From: JBLHGU01 sp047615875
Lineage (GTDB): Bacteria; Pseudomonadota; Gammaproteobacteria; Arenicellales; CAJQKF01
DNA length: 37,248 nt
Assembly (NCBI GenBank): GCA_047615875.1
Contig: JBLHGU010000035.1
Coordinates: 1 to 37,248 of the forward strand
Reading direction: 5' to 3'
The notes beneath the pieces are model-generated. The model had not been told where the DNA came from. It did not search any database and was given only the letters and a program-made list of their open reading frames with translations. Position numbers and translations under genes: made by a program. Below are positions 16,759 to 26,167 of the stretch, in pieces (positions within the stretch are counted from its first letter, which is position 1; each line of letters starts with the position of its first letter).

Positions 16759-19188
16759 CTAATCACGCATTTGCTTCCCAGCAGGATCATACAAACACTC
16801 ACTCAACAATCGTGCAGGCCGCCGCTCACCAATAATCTCAACTTCATACTCAGCATTTTCATCCCATGCCCAGGCATTAACATACCCAGCAGCGACCGAA
16901 GTTTTCGTATAGTGACCATAGCCACCCGATGTGATCCAGCCAACAACCTCCTTATCGCGCCAAATAGGCTCGTCTGAAACTACATCGGCATCTGCGGCCT
17001 CTACCGCTAAAAAGACTAATCTTTTATCAGGTTTATTACTGCTCGCCGCTTCAGCCGCTTTCCGGCCAATAAAGTCGCGTTCCTTCATAAATGATACAAA
17101 AGGACTTAAGCCGGCTTCGAAGGGTGTGTAGATTGGCCGATACTCCGATGCCCAGCTACCCCAATTTTTCTCAAGACGCATACTGTTTAACGCCCTGGAG
17201 CCAAACAGTCGAAGGCCCATTTCACTGCCAGCCTCCTGCAATGCGCTAAGCAAGGTATTCAGGAATTCAGGCCGTACCCAGATCTCATAGCCCAAACTGC
17301 CCGTAAAAGAAACCCGACCGACCTTAGCCGGAACCAGTCCAACTTCCATCTCCTGCATCGACATGAAACGAAAATTGTCCTGACTCAAATCAGTATCGAC
17401 CAGTTTCTGCAATAAAGAGCGAGAATTTGGCCCGGCGATTTGTAGACCCAGGTTGCTCATGCTAGCAGCCTGTAGATTTACGCCGCTGTCTGGCAAGTGC
17501 TGCTCAAACCAACGCATATGATAATGTTCGGCAGGGCCAGAACCCGCGATAAAGAATCGATCGTCAGGTAATCGAGCCAGCGTGAAGTCGCCGATTAAAT
17601 TGCCATTCTCATTGAGCATCGGGCTTAAAACCATACGGCCTTCATTGGGTAGCCGGTTGGCCAACATGCCATCCAACCAGTCCGCAGCACCAGACCCACT
17701 AATTTCGTAATTAGCAAAGCCTGATATTTCGATCAAGCCAACATTGTCACGAACCCCATGACACTCTTCACTGACATTGTCGAAATCGTTAGAGCGGCGA
17801 AAGGAAAACTCATCCTGAGCGGGCTGATCTTGCCTGGCATACCATAAAGCGGTTTCCAATCCATAGGTGCTGCCAAATACAGCTCCGCTACTTTTCAGGC
17901 GATCATATATAGGTGTGGTTTTTACAGGCCTGGCGGCAGCCAGTTCCTCATTCGGATATTGGATCTGAAATCGACGTGAATAATTTTCACGCACCTTGGC
18001 ATTCGTGTAAGCCTTGCCCGCCCAGTCACCGAATCGTGCGACATCCATAGCCCACACATCGAAACCTGGGTTACCTTCTACCATCCAGTTAGACAAAGCC
18101 AGACCTACGCCACCGCCCTGGCTAAAACCAGCCATCACACCAACCGCCACCCAGTAGTTTTTCAAACCACGAATGGGGCCCACTACCGGGTTACCATCTG
18201 GAGCAAAGGTGAATGGACCATTGATGATTTGCTTAATGCCTACATCCTGAAAGGGTGGGAAATGTTTGAATCCCACTTCCAAAGATGGCGCAATGCGATC
18301 AAGATCTGGTTCAAGTAATTCAGTATCAAAATCCCAGGGCGTGGAATGCTCAGACCAGGGCTTACCAGCTTTTTCATAAGTTCCCATTAACATACCCTGG
18401 GCTTCCTGGCGTAGGTAAAGCTCTCCTTCAAAATCAATACAGTGGGGTATTTCTTTGCCAGACTGCTCATTGTATTGAATGACCTCTGGCATCGTTTCAG
18501 TTAGTAGATACATGTGCTCCATGGCTAGTACGGGTAATTTAACACCCGCCATTTGACCAACTTCCCGAGCCCATAAACCCGCGGCGTTAACAACATGCTC
18601 TGCATGTATAACACCTTCGCGAGTGATTACCTGCCAGGTTCCATCCTGATTTTGTTGTAGATCATCCACCTTGCAGTGACGTTTAATCGTTGCGCCATTG
18701 ATACGTGCAGACTTGGCATAGGCATGGGTTACGCCTGATGGGTCGAGGTGGCCTTCCATGGGATCATATATGCCACCAGTAAACTGATCGGGATCGATCA
18801 GGGGCATAATGCCCGCCGCTTCTTTGGCACTAATTAGTTCTGTTTCCATACCAAGGTATCGACCACGCGCATGGGCCATACGCAGCCAGTCCATGCGTTC
18901 TTTAGTGCCAGCCAACATGACGCCACCGGTCATATGCAGGCCACAGGACTGACCCGATAGTTCTTCAATCTCTTTATAAAGGTTTATGGTGTATTGCTGT
19001 AGCTTGGCAACATTGGGGTCGCCATTCAGCGTATGACAACCACCCGCAGCATGCCAGGTAGATCCTGAAGTGAGTTCGGATCTTTCCAGTAACATTACAT
19101 CCTTCCAGCCGGCCTTGGTCAGATGATAAAGAATGGAGCAGCCAATTACTCCGCCACCGATTACTGCTACTTTTGTATGTTGCGTCAT
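16759..19188 (-). CDS. Dimethylglycine/sarcosine dehydrogenase-like FAD-GcvT protein
   Basis: An 809-residue fusion of an FAD amine dehydrogenase and a folate-binding GcvT domain. The Rossmann motif is GGGVIG (11-16). His46 in Ser-Thr-Trp-His-Ala-Ala-Gly-Gly is the residue that binds FAD covalently in dimethylglycine dehydrogenase. The DAO domain runs to about 400, followed by the FAO_M linker, GCV_T (about 450-720) and the C-terminal GCV_T domain. Such enzymes oxidise N-methyl groups of dimethylglycine, sarcosine or related amines and pass the one-carbon unit to tetrahydrofolate. It begins 90 bases after the mttB-like gene, which suggests the two act in sequence on betaine-type methyl groups. 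The exact amine is not readable from sequence. Confidence 0.85.
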   Translation of the reverse strand: MTQHTKVAVIGGGVIGCSILYHLTKAGWKDVMLLERSELTSGSTWHAAGGCHTLNGDPNVAKLQQYTINLYKEIEELSGQSCGLHMTGGVMLAGTKERMDWLRMAHARGRYLGMETELISAKEAAGIMPLIDPDQFTGGIYDPMEGHLDPSGVTHAYAKSARINGATIKRHCKVDDLQQNQDGTWQVITREGVIHAEHVVNAAGLWAREVGQMAGVKLPVLAMEHMYLLTETMPEVIQYNEQSGKEIPHCIDFEGELYLRQEAQGMLMGTYEKAGKPWSEHSTPWDFDTELLEPDLDRIAPSLEVGFKHFPPFQDVGIKQIINGPFTFAPDGNPVVGPIRGLKNYWVAVGVMAGFSQGGGVGLALSNWMVEGNPGFDVWAMDVARFGDWAGKAYTNAKVRENYSRRFQIQYPNEELAAARPVKTTPIYDRLKSSGAVFGSTYGLETALWYARQDQPAQDEFSFRRSNDFDNVSEECHGVRDNVGLIEISGFANYEISGSGAADWLDGMLANRLPNEGRMVLSPMLNENGNLIGDFTLARLPDDRFFIAGSGPAEHYHMRWFEQHLPDSGVNLQAASMSNLGLQIAGPNSRSLLQKLVDTDLSQDNFRFMSMQEMEVGLVPAKVGRVSFTGSLGYEIWVRPEFLNTLLSALQEAGSEMGLRLFGSRALNSMRLEKNWGSWASEYRPIYTPFEAGLSPFVSFMKERDFIGRKAAEAASSNKPDKRLVFLAVEAADADVVSDEPIWRDKEVVGWITSGGYGHYTKTSVAAGYVNAWAWDENAEYEVEIIGERRPARLLSECLYDPAGKQMRD

Positions 19189-19278
19189 GCTGCTTACCTG
19201 ATATCACCAATAAAATTAGATTGCGGCCGAATGATCGAATAGCCTGTTATGTGTGTTTAAATATCAATGACTGGCAGA

Positions 19279-20823
19279 TTAGAAATCTGTCTTTGCACCG
19301 CCTTCCTTTCGACGTTTTTCGACAAAGCTGGATAATTCTTCCTCGATTGCTGAGTCCATGGCCGGTGGTTCAAATTCTTTAAGTATTTTCTTATACAGAC
19401 GATTAGCGCGCTGCACAGTATCAATGGAACCGGCCGCTTCCCAACTTTCGTAGTTACTCCAATCAGACAGAAAGGGCTGGTAGAAGGCCGTTTGATAACG
19501 CTCCTTGGTGTGCGAACAACCCAGGAAATGGCTATTTGGACCGACCTCCTTAATCGCGTCAAAAGCCAGATCTTCATCAGTCACACCAACAGGTTGATGA
19601 TAGTAGATGAGTTGTTGTAGAAGCTCACAGTCGATAATAAATTTCTCGAAGCTTGCTGATAAGCCACCTTCCATCCAGCCGGCTGAGTGGAACATCATGT
19701 TGGTGTGGCCGCTGGTAGATCCCCACAGAGAAAACACACTTTCCCAGGTGGCCTGAGCATCTGGGGTATTGCAGGCGTTGGCATTTGATGCACGCATTGG
19801 CAGTTTGTACCTTCTAGCTAATTGCCCGCTAATTTGCATGGCCCGCATGTATTCTGGTGTGCCAAATGCCGGTGCACCAGAGCGCATGTCAACGTTGGAA
19901 GTAAAAGCCCCATATACAACCGGCGTGCCTGGTCTGATAACTTGTAGCAATGCAATCGCTGCAAGGGCTTCCGCAGTTTGTTGTGCAACTGCACCAGCCA
20001 GGGTAATTGGCGCCATTGCGCCAGCAAGAGTGAACGGAGTAACGACCACTGGTTGACCCTTACGGGCCATGCGCATTGCGCCATCCAGCATAGGCCAATC
20101 ATGTTTAAGCGGCGATGAAGAATTTATGTTGGTAAACAATCTCGGTTCAGAGGCAAATTCTTCATCTGTTAATCCGCCAGCGATTTGCACCATGGCCATC
20201 ACATCCTCAACCCGTTCGGGGCCAAGGGAGTAGGCATGGCAAACCTTATCGCTTAAGGTCAGCATATCGTACAAGGCGTCGAGGTGGCGTACCGATGCAT
20301 GAATATCTACTGGCTCAACGGGATAGCCAGTGTGAAAATGCAGGCAATTGAATACCTGAGTCAGGCGAATTAAATCTTGATAATCCTGCCGTGTTCCAAC
20401 TCGGCGTCCACGATCTAGATTGGTGGTGTTTGGTGGACTGGCAACAGCCCCAAACAACATATTTTTGCCACCCAGGACAATTTTTCGTTGTGGGTTTCTG
20501 GGTGTGATGCTAAAGGTCTCGGGTGCCAAAGTAACTTGCTGCATAACAAAGTCACGATCCATCCGTACACATTCAGCATTAACTTCGCAGCCAGCCTGAG
20601 CCAGAATCGTTCTGGCTTCCTCGTGTAAAAACTCAATGCCAATCTCTTCGAGAATACGCATGGCGGTGAGATGGATTTTTTCTACGCCCTCTTCATTGAG
20701 GGGTTCGGTGGGAGCATCCACATAAGCAGGCAATTGCCAGGGCATTTGTTCCAGCGTTGCAAGTTGACGCTTTGCCGGTCGGTGTCTACGACCTGCTTTT
20801 CCCTCTACGCGGGAACTGGACAT
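19279..20823 (-). CDS. mttB: MttB-family methyltransferase (non-pyrrolysine)
   Basis: A 514-residue TIM-barrel protein of the trimethylamine methyltransferase superfamily, with the typical start (leucine-rich helix, then Ile-Leu-Glu-Glu-Ile-Gly-Ile-Glu-Phe) and the late block Trp-Met-Glu-Gly-Gly-Leu-Ser-Ala-Ser-Phe-Glu-Lys-Phe-Ile-x-Asp. The frame runs with no internal amber codon, so the pyrrolysine of archaeal MttB is not used. Non-pyrrolysine members include the glycine betaine methyltransferase MtgB, which moves a methyl group to a corrinoid protein. No corrinoid protein gene lies in the window. A strong GAGGAG ribosome site precedes the ATG. Quaternary amines such as glycine betaine or carnitine are plausible substrates (inference). 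Confidence 0.85.
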   Translation of the reverse strand: MSSSRVEGKAGRRHRPAKRQLATLEQMPWQLPAYVDAPTEPLNEEGVEKIHLTAMRILEEIGIEFLHEEARTILAQAGCEVNAECVRMDRDFVMQQVTLAPETFSITPRNPQRKIVLGGKNMLFGAVASPPNTTNLDRGRRVGTRQDYQDLIRLTQVFNCLHFHTGYPVEPVDIHASVRHLDALYDMLTLSDKVCHAYSLGPERVEDVMAMVQIAGGLTDEEFASEPRLFTNINSSSPLKHDWPMLDGAMRMARKGQPVVVTPFTLAGAMAPITLAGAVAQQTAEALAAIALLQVIRPGTPVVYGAFTSNVDMRSGAPAFGTPEYMRAMQISGQLARRYKLPMRASNANACNTPDAQATWESVFSLWGSTSGHTNMMFHSAGWMEGGLSASFEKFIIDCELLQQLIYYHQPVGVTDEDLAFDAIKEVGPNSHFLGCSHTKERYQTAFYQPFLSDWSNYESWEAAGSIDTVQRANRLYKKILKEFEPPAMDSAIEEELSSFVEKRRKEGGAKTDF

Positions 20824-20922
20824 GGTGACTCCTCTTGGTATGGCCGGTATACCCGGCTTTCAAAATCGGCAGGCCCGCAAGTCCAGGCCCGACGAGATCT
20901 GTTTATTAAAGCAGGCGTATTC

Positions 20923-22119
20923 CTAGGCGTTCTTTAGTACATCTGCTATCGCATCACACAGTGTGTCCATATCGGCCGGAGTAATACCCCCGACATTAAT
21001 TCGCCCCGAACCTACTGCGTATACATGATGTACTTCACGCATTCGATCTACCTGGGCGGGCGTTATGCCGGCGAAACTGAACATACCTTTTTGCTGCTTA
21101 ATGAAGCTGTAGTCTCTATCCACACCACGACTTGCAAGACCGTCTGCAAGACCGACACGCATTTTGAAGATCCTGTTGCGCATGTCGGTTAATTCGCTTT
21201 CCCAGTCAGCCCGCAATTCAGGGTCGGTAAGGATTTCCGCTACTACGCCGCCACCATGGGCAGGCGGGTTGGAGTAGTTTGACCGGATAGCGACCTTGAT
21301 GTGGCTGAATGCTTTGTTTGCTTCGTCCGCTGTTTCGCCGATAAAGGTAATAGCGCCGATGCGTTCGTTATACAAACCAAAGTTCTTTGAAAAAGATGAA
21401 CAAATAAATGCCGCAACATTGGACTCTAACAGTGCAAGTAAACCGGCCCGATCTTCCGCCAATCCATCGCCAAAACCCTGGTAGGCAAAATCAACCAGTG
21501 CTAACCAGCCTTGTTGCTTTGCAATTTCGCCGACTTCTCTCCAGGTGTCTAGATCTGGATCAACCCCGCTTGGGTTATGGCAACAACCATGCAGTACGAC
21601 GACATCACCTGCTGGAATGGATGAAAGATTATCCAGAAAAGCCTGACGATCAAGGTCTTGAGTAGCGGCGTCATAATAATCATAGGCGCTGGTGTTGAAA
21701 CCAGCTGCGTGAAAAATCGCACCGTGATTTGCCCAGGTAGGATTGGACAGCCAAACGGTGGCGCCTTCGCTAACTTTGGACAGAAAATCAGCGGCGACTC
21801 TCAAAGCACCCGTGCCACCAGGGCACTGGGCGGTTACCGCTCGACCACTGCCAAGTAAACTATGATCATCACCCAAAAGCAGTGACTGGGTTAGAGCGGG
21901 CAGGGCAGCATGACCTGGAATTGCCAGATAGCTTTTAGTCGATTCGGTATTGAGTAATCTCTGCTCGGCAATCTTTACTGCGCGCATAATCGGCGTAGTT
22001 CCGTTGTCGTCCATATAGACGCCTACGCCCAAATTTATTTTGTCGGGTGAGGGATCGGCGCGGAAGGCTTCATTTAGACCCAGAATCGGGTCGGCGGGGG
22101 CCATTTCAAGATTAAACAT
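20923..22119 (-). CDS. Aspartate/aromatic aminotransferase (class I)
   Basis: A 398-residue PLP enzyme of the AspC/TyrB group. Landmarks are Gly-Val-Gly-Val-Tyr (31-35), GGTGALR (101-107), HGCCHNPSG (177-185), Asp210 for the pyridine nitrogen, and the Schiff-base Lys245 in SSFSKNFGLY; a C-terminal Gly-Arg-Ile-Asn-Val-Gly-Gly supplies the substrate Arg. It swaps amino groups between aspartate or aromatic amino acids and 2-oxoglutarate in the cytoplasm. It is the first gene of the leftward methylated-osmolyte block, 99 bases ahead of the mttB-like gene, but may be a housekeeping enzyme. It is divergent from modA across 140 bases. Confidence 0.87.
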   Translation of the reverse strand: MFNLEMAPADPILGLNEAFRADPSPDKINLGVGVYMDDNGTTPIMRAVKIAEQRLLNTESTKSYLAIPGHAALPALTQSLLLGDDHSLLGSGRAVTAQCPGGTGALRVAADFLSKVSEGATVWLSNPTWANHGAIFHAAGFNTSAYDYYDAATQDLDRQAFLDNLSSIPAGDVVVLHGCCHNPSGVDPDLDTWREVGEIAKQQGWLALVDFAYQGFGDGLAEDRAGLLALLESNVAAFICSSFSKNFGLYNERIGAITFIGETADEANKAFSHIKVAIRSNYSNPPAHGGGVVAEILTDPELRADWESELTDMRNRIFKMRVGLADGLASRGVDRDYSFIKQQKGMFSFAGITPAQVDRMREVHHVYAVGSGRINVGGITPADMDTLCDAIADVLKNA

Positions 22120-22138
22120 TGTTGGGTTCCAGAGATTA

Positions 22139-22166
22139 CAAAAAGAAAAACATCGACGAACGTCGA
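22139..22166 (-). terminator. Hairpin plus T-tract in the aminotransferase leader
   Basis: Read leftward, TCGAC-GTTC-GTCGA forms a 5-base stem with a four-base loop, followed by TG and a T-rich run (TTTTTCTTTTT). It ends about 20 bases before the aminotransferase ATG, in the sense direction. This could be an attenuator in the leader or a stop for antisense transcripts from the mod side. The stem is short. Confidence 0.35.
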
Positions 22167-22259
22167 GTCTTGGAATATAGCTGAAATAATCCAGACTTCA
22201 ACTTGTTAATGTGGATATTTGTGCCAGGGGCGGTTGTGGCAGGCTAGAATGTCGGTGAT

Positions 22260-23072
22260 GTGAAATTTTCTTTTATTATTGTGATTGTGAGACCGTTATA
22301 TTTTATCGTTTGGCTGTTCGTGGTCGGTTTGTCTTCTGGACTGGTCTGCGCCAGAGCTTATGCGGATGTTTTGGTGGCTGCGGCTTCCAGCGTCAGAATG
22401 CCTCTGGAAAAGTTGCTTACTGAGTTTCAACGGCGACATGACGAAGTTATTCAAGTTAGTTTCGGATCTTCTGGCAATCTTACTCATCAGATCTTGCGCG
22501 GAGCTCCTTTCGATATATTTTTATCCGCCGATACCGAATATCCGAATAAAATTAGTCAATCGGGCCTGATAAAAATGACACCGCAAATTTATGCTCAAGG
22601 AAGTCTGGATATTTACGCAGGGCCCGGTTCACGCTGCCAAACGGATACTGGATTGCTGGGGTTGGTTGAACAACTGCGCAGTGGTTCCATTCAGCATATC
22701 GCTATCGCTAACCCTGAATTGGCGCCCTATGGCAGAGCCGCCAGGCAATCTCTTGGGACGTTAGGGCTTTGGGAGGAGTTGTCTCCGGCACTGGTGATTG
22801 GAAACAGTGCTTCTCAGGCCGCACAGTATGCTTTTAGTGGCGCAGCAGATTGTGCACTAATATCTCATTCTTTGAGTAGTACCAGTCAGCTATCGCGAGT
22901 GGGGCATTCCAGTCCGATAAAACAGGACTACTACGAGTTGGTATCTCACGGCATGGTTTTAATCAATGAATCAAATGTTACGGCCAGAGAATTCTTTCGC
23001 TATTTACTGAGTGAAGAGGCAACCCAAGTATTCATAGATGCTGGTTTCACTAGACCCTTGGAAAATCAGTAA
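22260..23072 (+). CDS. modA: Molybdate ABC transporter, periplasmic binding protein
   Basis: The 270-residue ModA has a GTG start and a long signal peptide; cleavage is likely after Ala-Tyr-Ala (about residue 35). The mature start Asp-Val-Leu-Val-Ala-Ala-Ala-Ser-Ser-Val and the following Ser-Phe-Gly-Ser-Ser-Gly-Asn-Leu are the oxyanion-binding segments of ModA. A Val-Ile-Gly-Asn-Ser-Ala-Ser-Gln-Ala block lies in the second lobe. It captures molybdate (or tungstate) in the periplasm. Its TAA overlaps the modB ATG by one base. No ModE gene and no convincing ModE operator were seen in the 140-base upstream gap. Confidence 0.88.
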   Translation: MKFSFIIVIVRPLYFIVWLFVVGLSSGLVCARAYADVLVAAASSVRMPLEKLLTEFQRRHDEVIQVSFGSSGNLTHQILRGAPFDIFLSADTEYPNKISQSGLIKMTPQIYAQGSLDIYAGPGSRCQTDTGLLGLVEQLRSGSIQHIAIANPELAPYGRAARQSLGTLGLWEELSPALVIGNSASQAAQYAFSGAADCALISHSLSSTSQLSRVGHSSPIKQDYYELVSHGMVLINESNVTAREFFRYLLSEEATQVFIDAGFTRPLENQ

Positions 23073-23743
23073 TGGATTGGCAAGCCCTTGGATTGTCTTT
23101 AAAACTGGCGGCGATGACAACAATCTTGTTGTTGCCACTGGCCATTATGTTGGCACGATGGTTGGCATGGAGTCAGTTCGCGTGGAAGGGGTTCGTTGAG
23201 GCGTTGGTGGCATTGCCTTTGGTTCTTCCGCCGACTGTTCTAGGTTACTACTTACTGATACTGTTTTCACGACAGGGTCTTATTGGTGCCCCATATGCGG
23301 CTCTATTTGATACCTCTCTAGCGTTCTCTTTCACGGGGTTGTTATTGGCCTCTTTCCTTTTCAACTTGCCATTCGCCGTACAGCCCGCCCAACGTGCTTT
23401 TGAAACCGTTAGTCGAGAGGTAAGAGAGTCGGCCTGGTGTTGTGGTATGACACCCTGGCAAACATTCTGGCGGGTAGAGCTGCCTCTGGCTTGGGGTGGC
23501 GTATTGAGTTCATTGTTGCTAACTTTCGCTCATACTCTCGGAGAGTTTGGGGTGATTTTGATGGTGGGTGGCAATATCCCTGGCCAGACTCGTACATTGT
23601 CGATTGCTATTTTCGATCAGGTTGAAGCATTTAATGAACAGGCTGCAGCAAACATGTCTCTGTTGCTGCTGGGTTTTTCAATTACAGTTATTGGTTGCGT
23701 TTACTTCCTGAATCATCGTTTGAGGCGTGCTGAAAATGCCTAG
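23072..23743 (+). CDS. modB: Molybdate ABC transporter permease
   Basis: The 223-residue inner-membrane permease has five or six hydrophobic helices. The early Leu-Pro-Leu-Val-Leu-Pro-Pro-Thr-Val-Leu-Gly-Tyr-Tyr-Leu is a ModB hallmark. The coupling EAA loop reads Glu-Ser-Ala-Trp-Cys-Cys-Gly-Met-Thr-Pro (about 121-130), with the Gly in place for contact with ModC; the following Thr-Leu-Gly-Glu-Phe-Gly-Val helix is also typical. It starts at the last base of modA and overlaps the modC start, as in a tight modABC operon. Confidence 0.9.
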   Translation: MDWQALGLSLKLAAMTTILLLPLAIMLARWLAWSQFAWKGFVEALVALPLVLPPTVLGYYLLILFSRQGLIGAPYAALFDTSLAFSFTGLLLASFLFNLPFAVQPAQRAFETVSREVRESAWCCGMTPWQTFWRVELPLAWGGVLSSLLLTFAHTLGEFGVILMVGGNIPGQTRTLSIAIFDQVEAFNEQAAANMSLLLLGFSITVIGCVYFLNHRLRRAENA

Positions 23744-24851
23744 CGCTGGACTGGAAGTATTGCTGCATCAATCGAGCCCCATACCCCTGGACGTTAGTCT
23801 CGAATGCGGGACTGGAGAATTGATTGCATTGGTCGGTCCGTCGGGGAGTGGCAAAAGCACCATACTGCGCTGCATAGCTGGATTGCATGAAGCAAAAAAA
23901 GGCTATGTTCATTGTGGTGATGAGTGTTGGTGGGATAGTGAGAGTTCAGTTAACAGGCCGGTTTATCAGAGAAGTATCGGTGTTGTATTGCAGTCCTATG
24001 GTTTGTTTAGACATATGAGCGTTGCTGAGAATATTATGTCAGCAATGAGTGAACGCAGCGCGGATGACAAGATGGTTCAGGTAAAAAAATTACTGGACCT
24101 GGTGAACTTAAGTGGTCTTGATGAAAGAAAACCGGCTCAACTGTCTGGCGGCCAACAGCAACGAGTCGCTGTTGCGAGGGCGCTGGCACGAGATCCTCAG
24201 GTGTTACTCCTTGATGAGCCATTTTCTGCAGTGGACTTAATGACAAGACAAAAGCTGTGTAGAGAACTGGCTCGGATTAGACAGACTCTGAATATTCCCA
24301 TAGTGTTAGTAACGCACGATCTAGAGGAAGCTCAACAGTTGGCCGATAGCCTTTGTATCGTACATCGTGGCAAGACATTGCAGACCGATTCACCCGATGA
24401 AATAATGAACAGGCCAGCTTCAGTCGATGTGGCGCGTCTGGTCGGTTTAACTAATATTTTTGCCGGCGAGATTGTTGGGCATGATCAAGCAACTGACACC
24501 ACAATGATTAGTTGGTTGAATCAGAAGCTTACTTGCCGATTGAATAAGAATTTTCAATCGGGTGAGAAGGTAAGTTGGGTGGTACCAAAGGACAGAGTCA
24601 TTTTGCATCAACGACGTAGACCATCAAAAGGCGAAGCGGAAAACCCAGTGGAAGGTTACCTGTCTGAGTTAACTATTATGGGTGGCAATGTGATGCTTGA
24701 ATTTCATCCCCAGGGTAGCCCGGATGCCTCTATTTCTTTCTCCGTGCCGCGCCACGTTGCCGAACGGAACAAATTAGCTGTAGGCGAAATGGTTGGAATA
24801 TCTTTGAAGGCCGAAGGTATACATCTAATGCATAAAAGCAAAGAACCTTAA
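23736..24851 (+). CDS. modC: Molybdate ABC transporter ATPase
   Basis: The ATPase of about 371 residues has Walker A GPSGSGKST, signature LSGGQQQRVAVARAL, Walker B LLLDEPFSAVD and the H-loop VTHD. After about residue 230 comes a TOBE/MOP regulatory region, as in ModC rather than other importers. I take the ATG at 23736, which overlaps modB by 8 bases; a GTG at 23727 would add three residues. It powers ModAB and probably senses intracellular molybdate through the C-domain. Gene order A-B-C is standard. Confidence 0.9.
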   Translation: MPSAGLEVLLHQSSPIPLDVSLECGTGELIALVGPSGSGKSTILRCIAGLHEAKKGYVHCGDECWWDSESSVNRPVYQRSIGVVLQSYGLFRHMSVAENIMSAMSERSADDKMVQVKKLLDLVNLSGLDERKPAQLSGGQQQRVAVARALARDPQVLLLDEPFSAVDLMTRQKLCRELARIRQTLNIPIVLVTHDLEEAQQLADSLCIVHRGKTLQTDSPDEIMNRPASVDVARLVGLTNIFAGEIVGHDQATDTTMISWLNQKLTCRLNKNFQSGEKVSWVVPKDRVILHQRRRPSKGEAENPVEGYLSELTIMGGNVMLEFHPQGSPDASISFSVPRHVAERNKLAVGEMVGISLKAEGIHLMHKSKEP

Positions 24852-24889
24852 GGGATGTCTGGACTATAGGGTAGGTTGTTTTTGCCGGG

Positions 24890-26167
24890 TCAGATGGGTT
24901 GCAGTTTATCCATAATTTTTGAGCTTAAAAATTTGCTGCTGATACCGAGTTTGTGAAACTCGTGCAAGGGTATTTGCTGTAGGGAGGATGCCGGAATATG
25001 AACATCTTTATCCAGCATATGAAGCGATAACTCCTTGCCCATGGCTGTGGCCATGGCGACGCCCCGGCCATAGTAGGCCATACCAGCATAAACGCTATTA
25101 GCTATCTGCATTAATCGTGGTTGGCGATTGGGTGTTAACGCAATATAACCGCCCCAGCCGAAATCCCACTTGAACTTTTTCAATATGGGAAAGAATTCTT
25201 CTGCGGCTTTACGGGCGGGCATTGCTGGATCGCTGTCTGGTGCAGAGTAAACTGGCCCTCGGTTGCCAATTAGAAAGCGACCATTAGCATCCAGTTTAAA
25301 GTAGTTCATCACCCTGGCGGTTTCTGCCACCGCATGCCTGGAAGGGAGAATCTCCTGCAGAATTTCTTCAGGAAGCGGTTCAGTGGCGGCTATAGCGCTC
25401 GACACAGGAATGATAGTGCGTTTTAAGCCTGGCCATGCTTTGTCGGTATAGCCATTGGTGCAGAATGCAATCTTGCTGGCTAAAACACTAGAGTTTTTGT
25501 TGCTTAGTTTCCAGCGACCCCCGGATTGCTCAACTGCTGAAACCCGGCAATGTTTAAAAATTTGTACTCCCTCTGTAAGAGCTGCCCGGGCTAAACCTCT
25601 TGCGTAAGATAACGGTTGCAGGTTTCCCCCTCTAGGGTCCAGGGTTGCTGAACGATAGGCAGTAGTGCCGATGGTTTTGGTTGTTGTCGCCAAATCTAAA
25701 AATTGCATGTCGACATTTTGTGCACGCCACTGGCGCATTCTATCTTGCAGTAGGGCGATTCCACCTTCGCCTCTTGCGGCTTGAATGAATCCGGGTCGGA
25801 CTGCTTCACACTCAATGTTGTACGTCTCAATTAGTTCGAATACTAGATCGCAAGCACCATTGACCATGTCGAGAACCCTTTCTCCATCTTTTGCGCCGTA
25901 GGCCTGGAGAATTTCTTCGGGATTTATATACCAGCCTGGGTTGACCTGTCCTCCATTTCGTCCAGAAGCTCCGAAACCAGGTTCCTCGGCCTCAAGTACC
26001 GCAACAGAACAACCCGCTTTGGCCAGATGGATCGCAGTGGATAAACCGGTGAAACCGCCACCAACCACAGCAACGTCCACGTCGATATTGTCTGTGAGAG
26101 ATAAATAATCCGGCGCGGGTTGGGCACTGAAAGCCCATAGTGACGGTGGCCAGTTAGTTTTCATCAT
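24890..26167 (-). CDS. FAD-dependent amine oxidase (PuuB/OrdL-like)
   Basis: A 425-residue DAO-family flavoprotein with Rossmann motif GGGFTG (36-41) and GASGRNGGQVNPG (66-78), the latter typical of gamma-glutamylputrescine oxidase and relatives. A Trp-Gly-Gly-Tyr-Ile-Ala-Leu-Thr-Pro-Asn-Arg-Gln-Pro block near 340 and Gly-Arg-Gly-Val-Ala near 375 fit the same group. It would oxidise a primary or secondary amine to aldehyde or imine with release of H2O2. Its ATG overlaps the end of the HAD gene by 14 bases, so the two are co-translated. No glutamylputrescine synthetase is nearby; glycine or N-methyl amino acid oxidation is an alternative. Confidence 0.8.
   Translation of the reverse strand: MMKTNWPPSLWAFSAQPAPDYLSLTDNIDVDVAVVGGGFTGLSTAIHLAKAGCSVAVLEAEEPGFGASGRNGGQVNPGWYINPEEILQAYGAKDGERVLDMVNGACDLVFELIETYNIECEAVRPGFIQAARGEGGIALLQDRMRQWRAQNVDMQFLDLATTTKTIGTTAYRSATLDPRGGNLQPLSYARGLARAALTEGVQIFKHCRVSAVEQSGGRWKLSNKNSSVLASKIAFCTNGYTDKAWPGLKRTIIPVSSAIAATEPLPEEILQEILPSRHAVAETARVMNYFKLDANGRFLIGNRGPVYSAPDSDPAMPARKAAEEFFPILKKFKWDFGWGGYIALTPNRQPRLMQIANSVYAGMAYYGRGVAMATAMGKELSLHMLDKDVHIPASSLQQIPLHEFHKLGISSKFLSSKIMDKLQPI

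Noticed and set aside
19279..20823. Possible pyrrolysine (amber) codon in the mttB-like gene
   Set aside because: The frame is continuous from ATG to stop with full family length; no internal TAG is read through.
22120..22259. ModE operator upstream of modA
   Set aside because: I looked for the paired TATA-type arms of ModE sites and found no convincing match.
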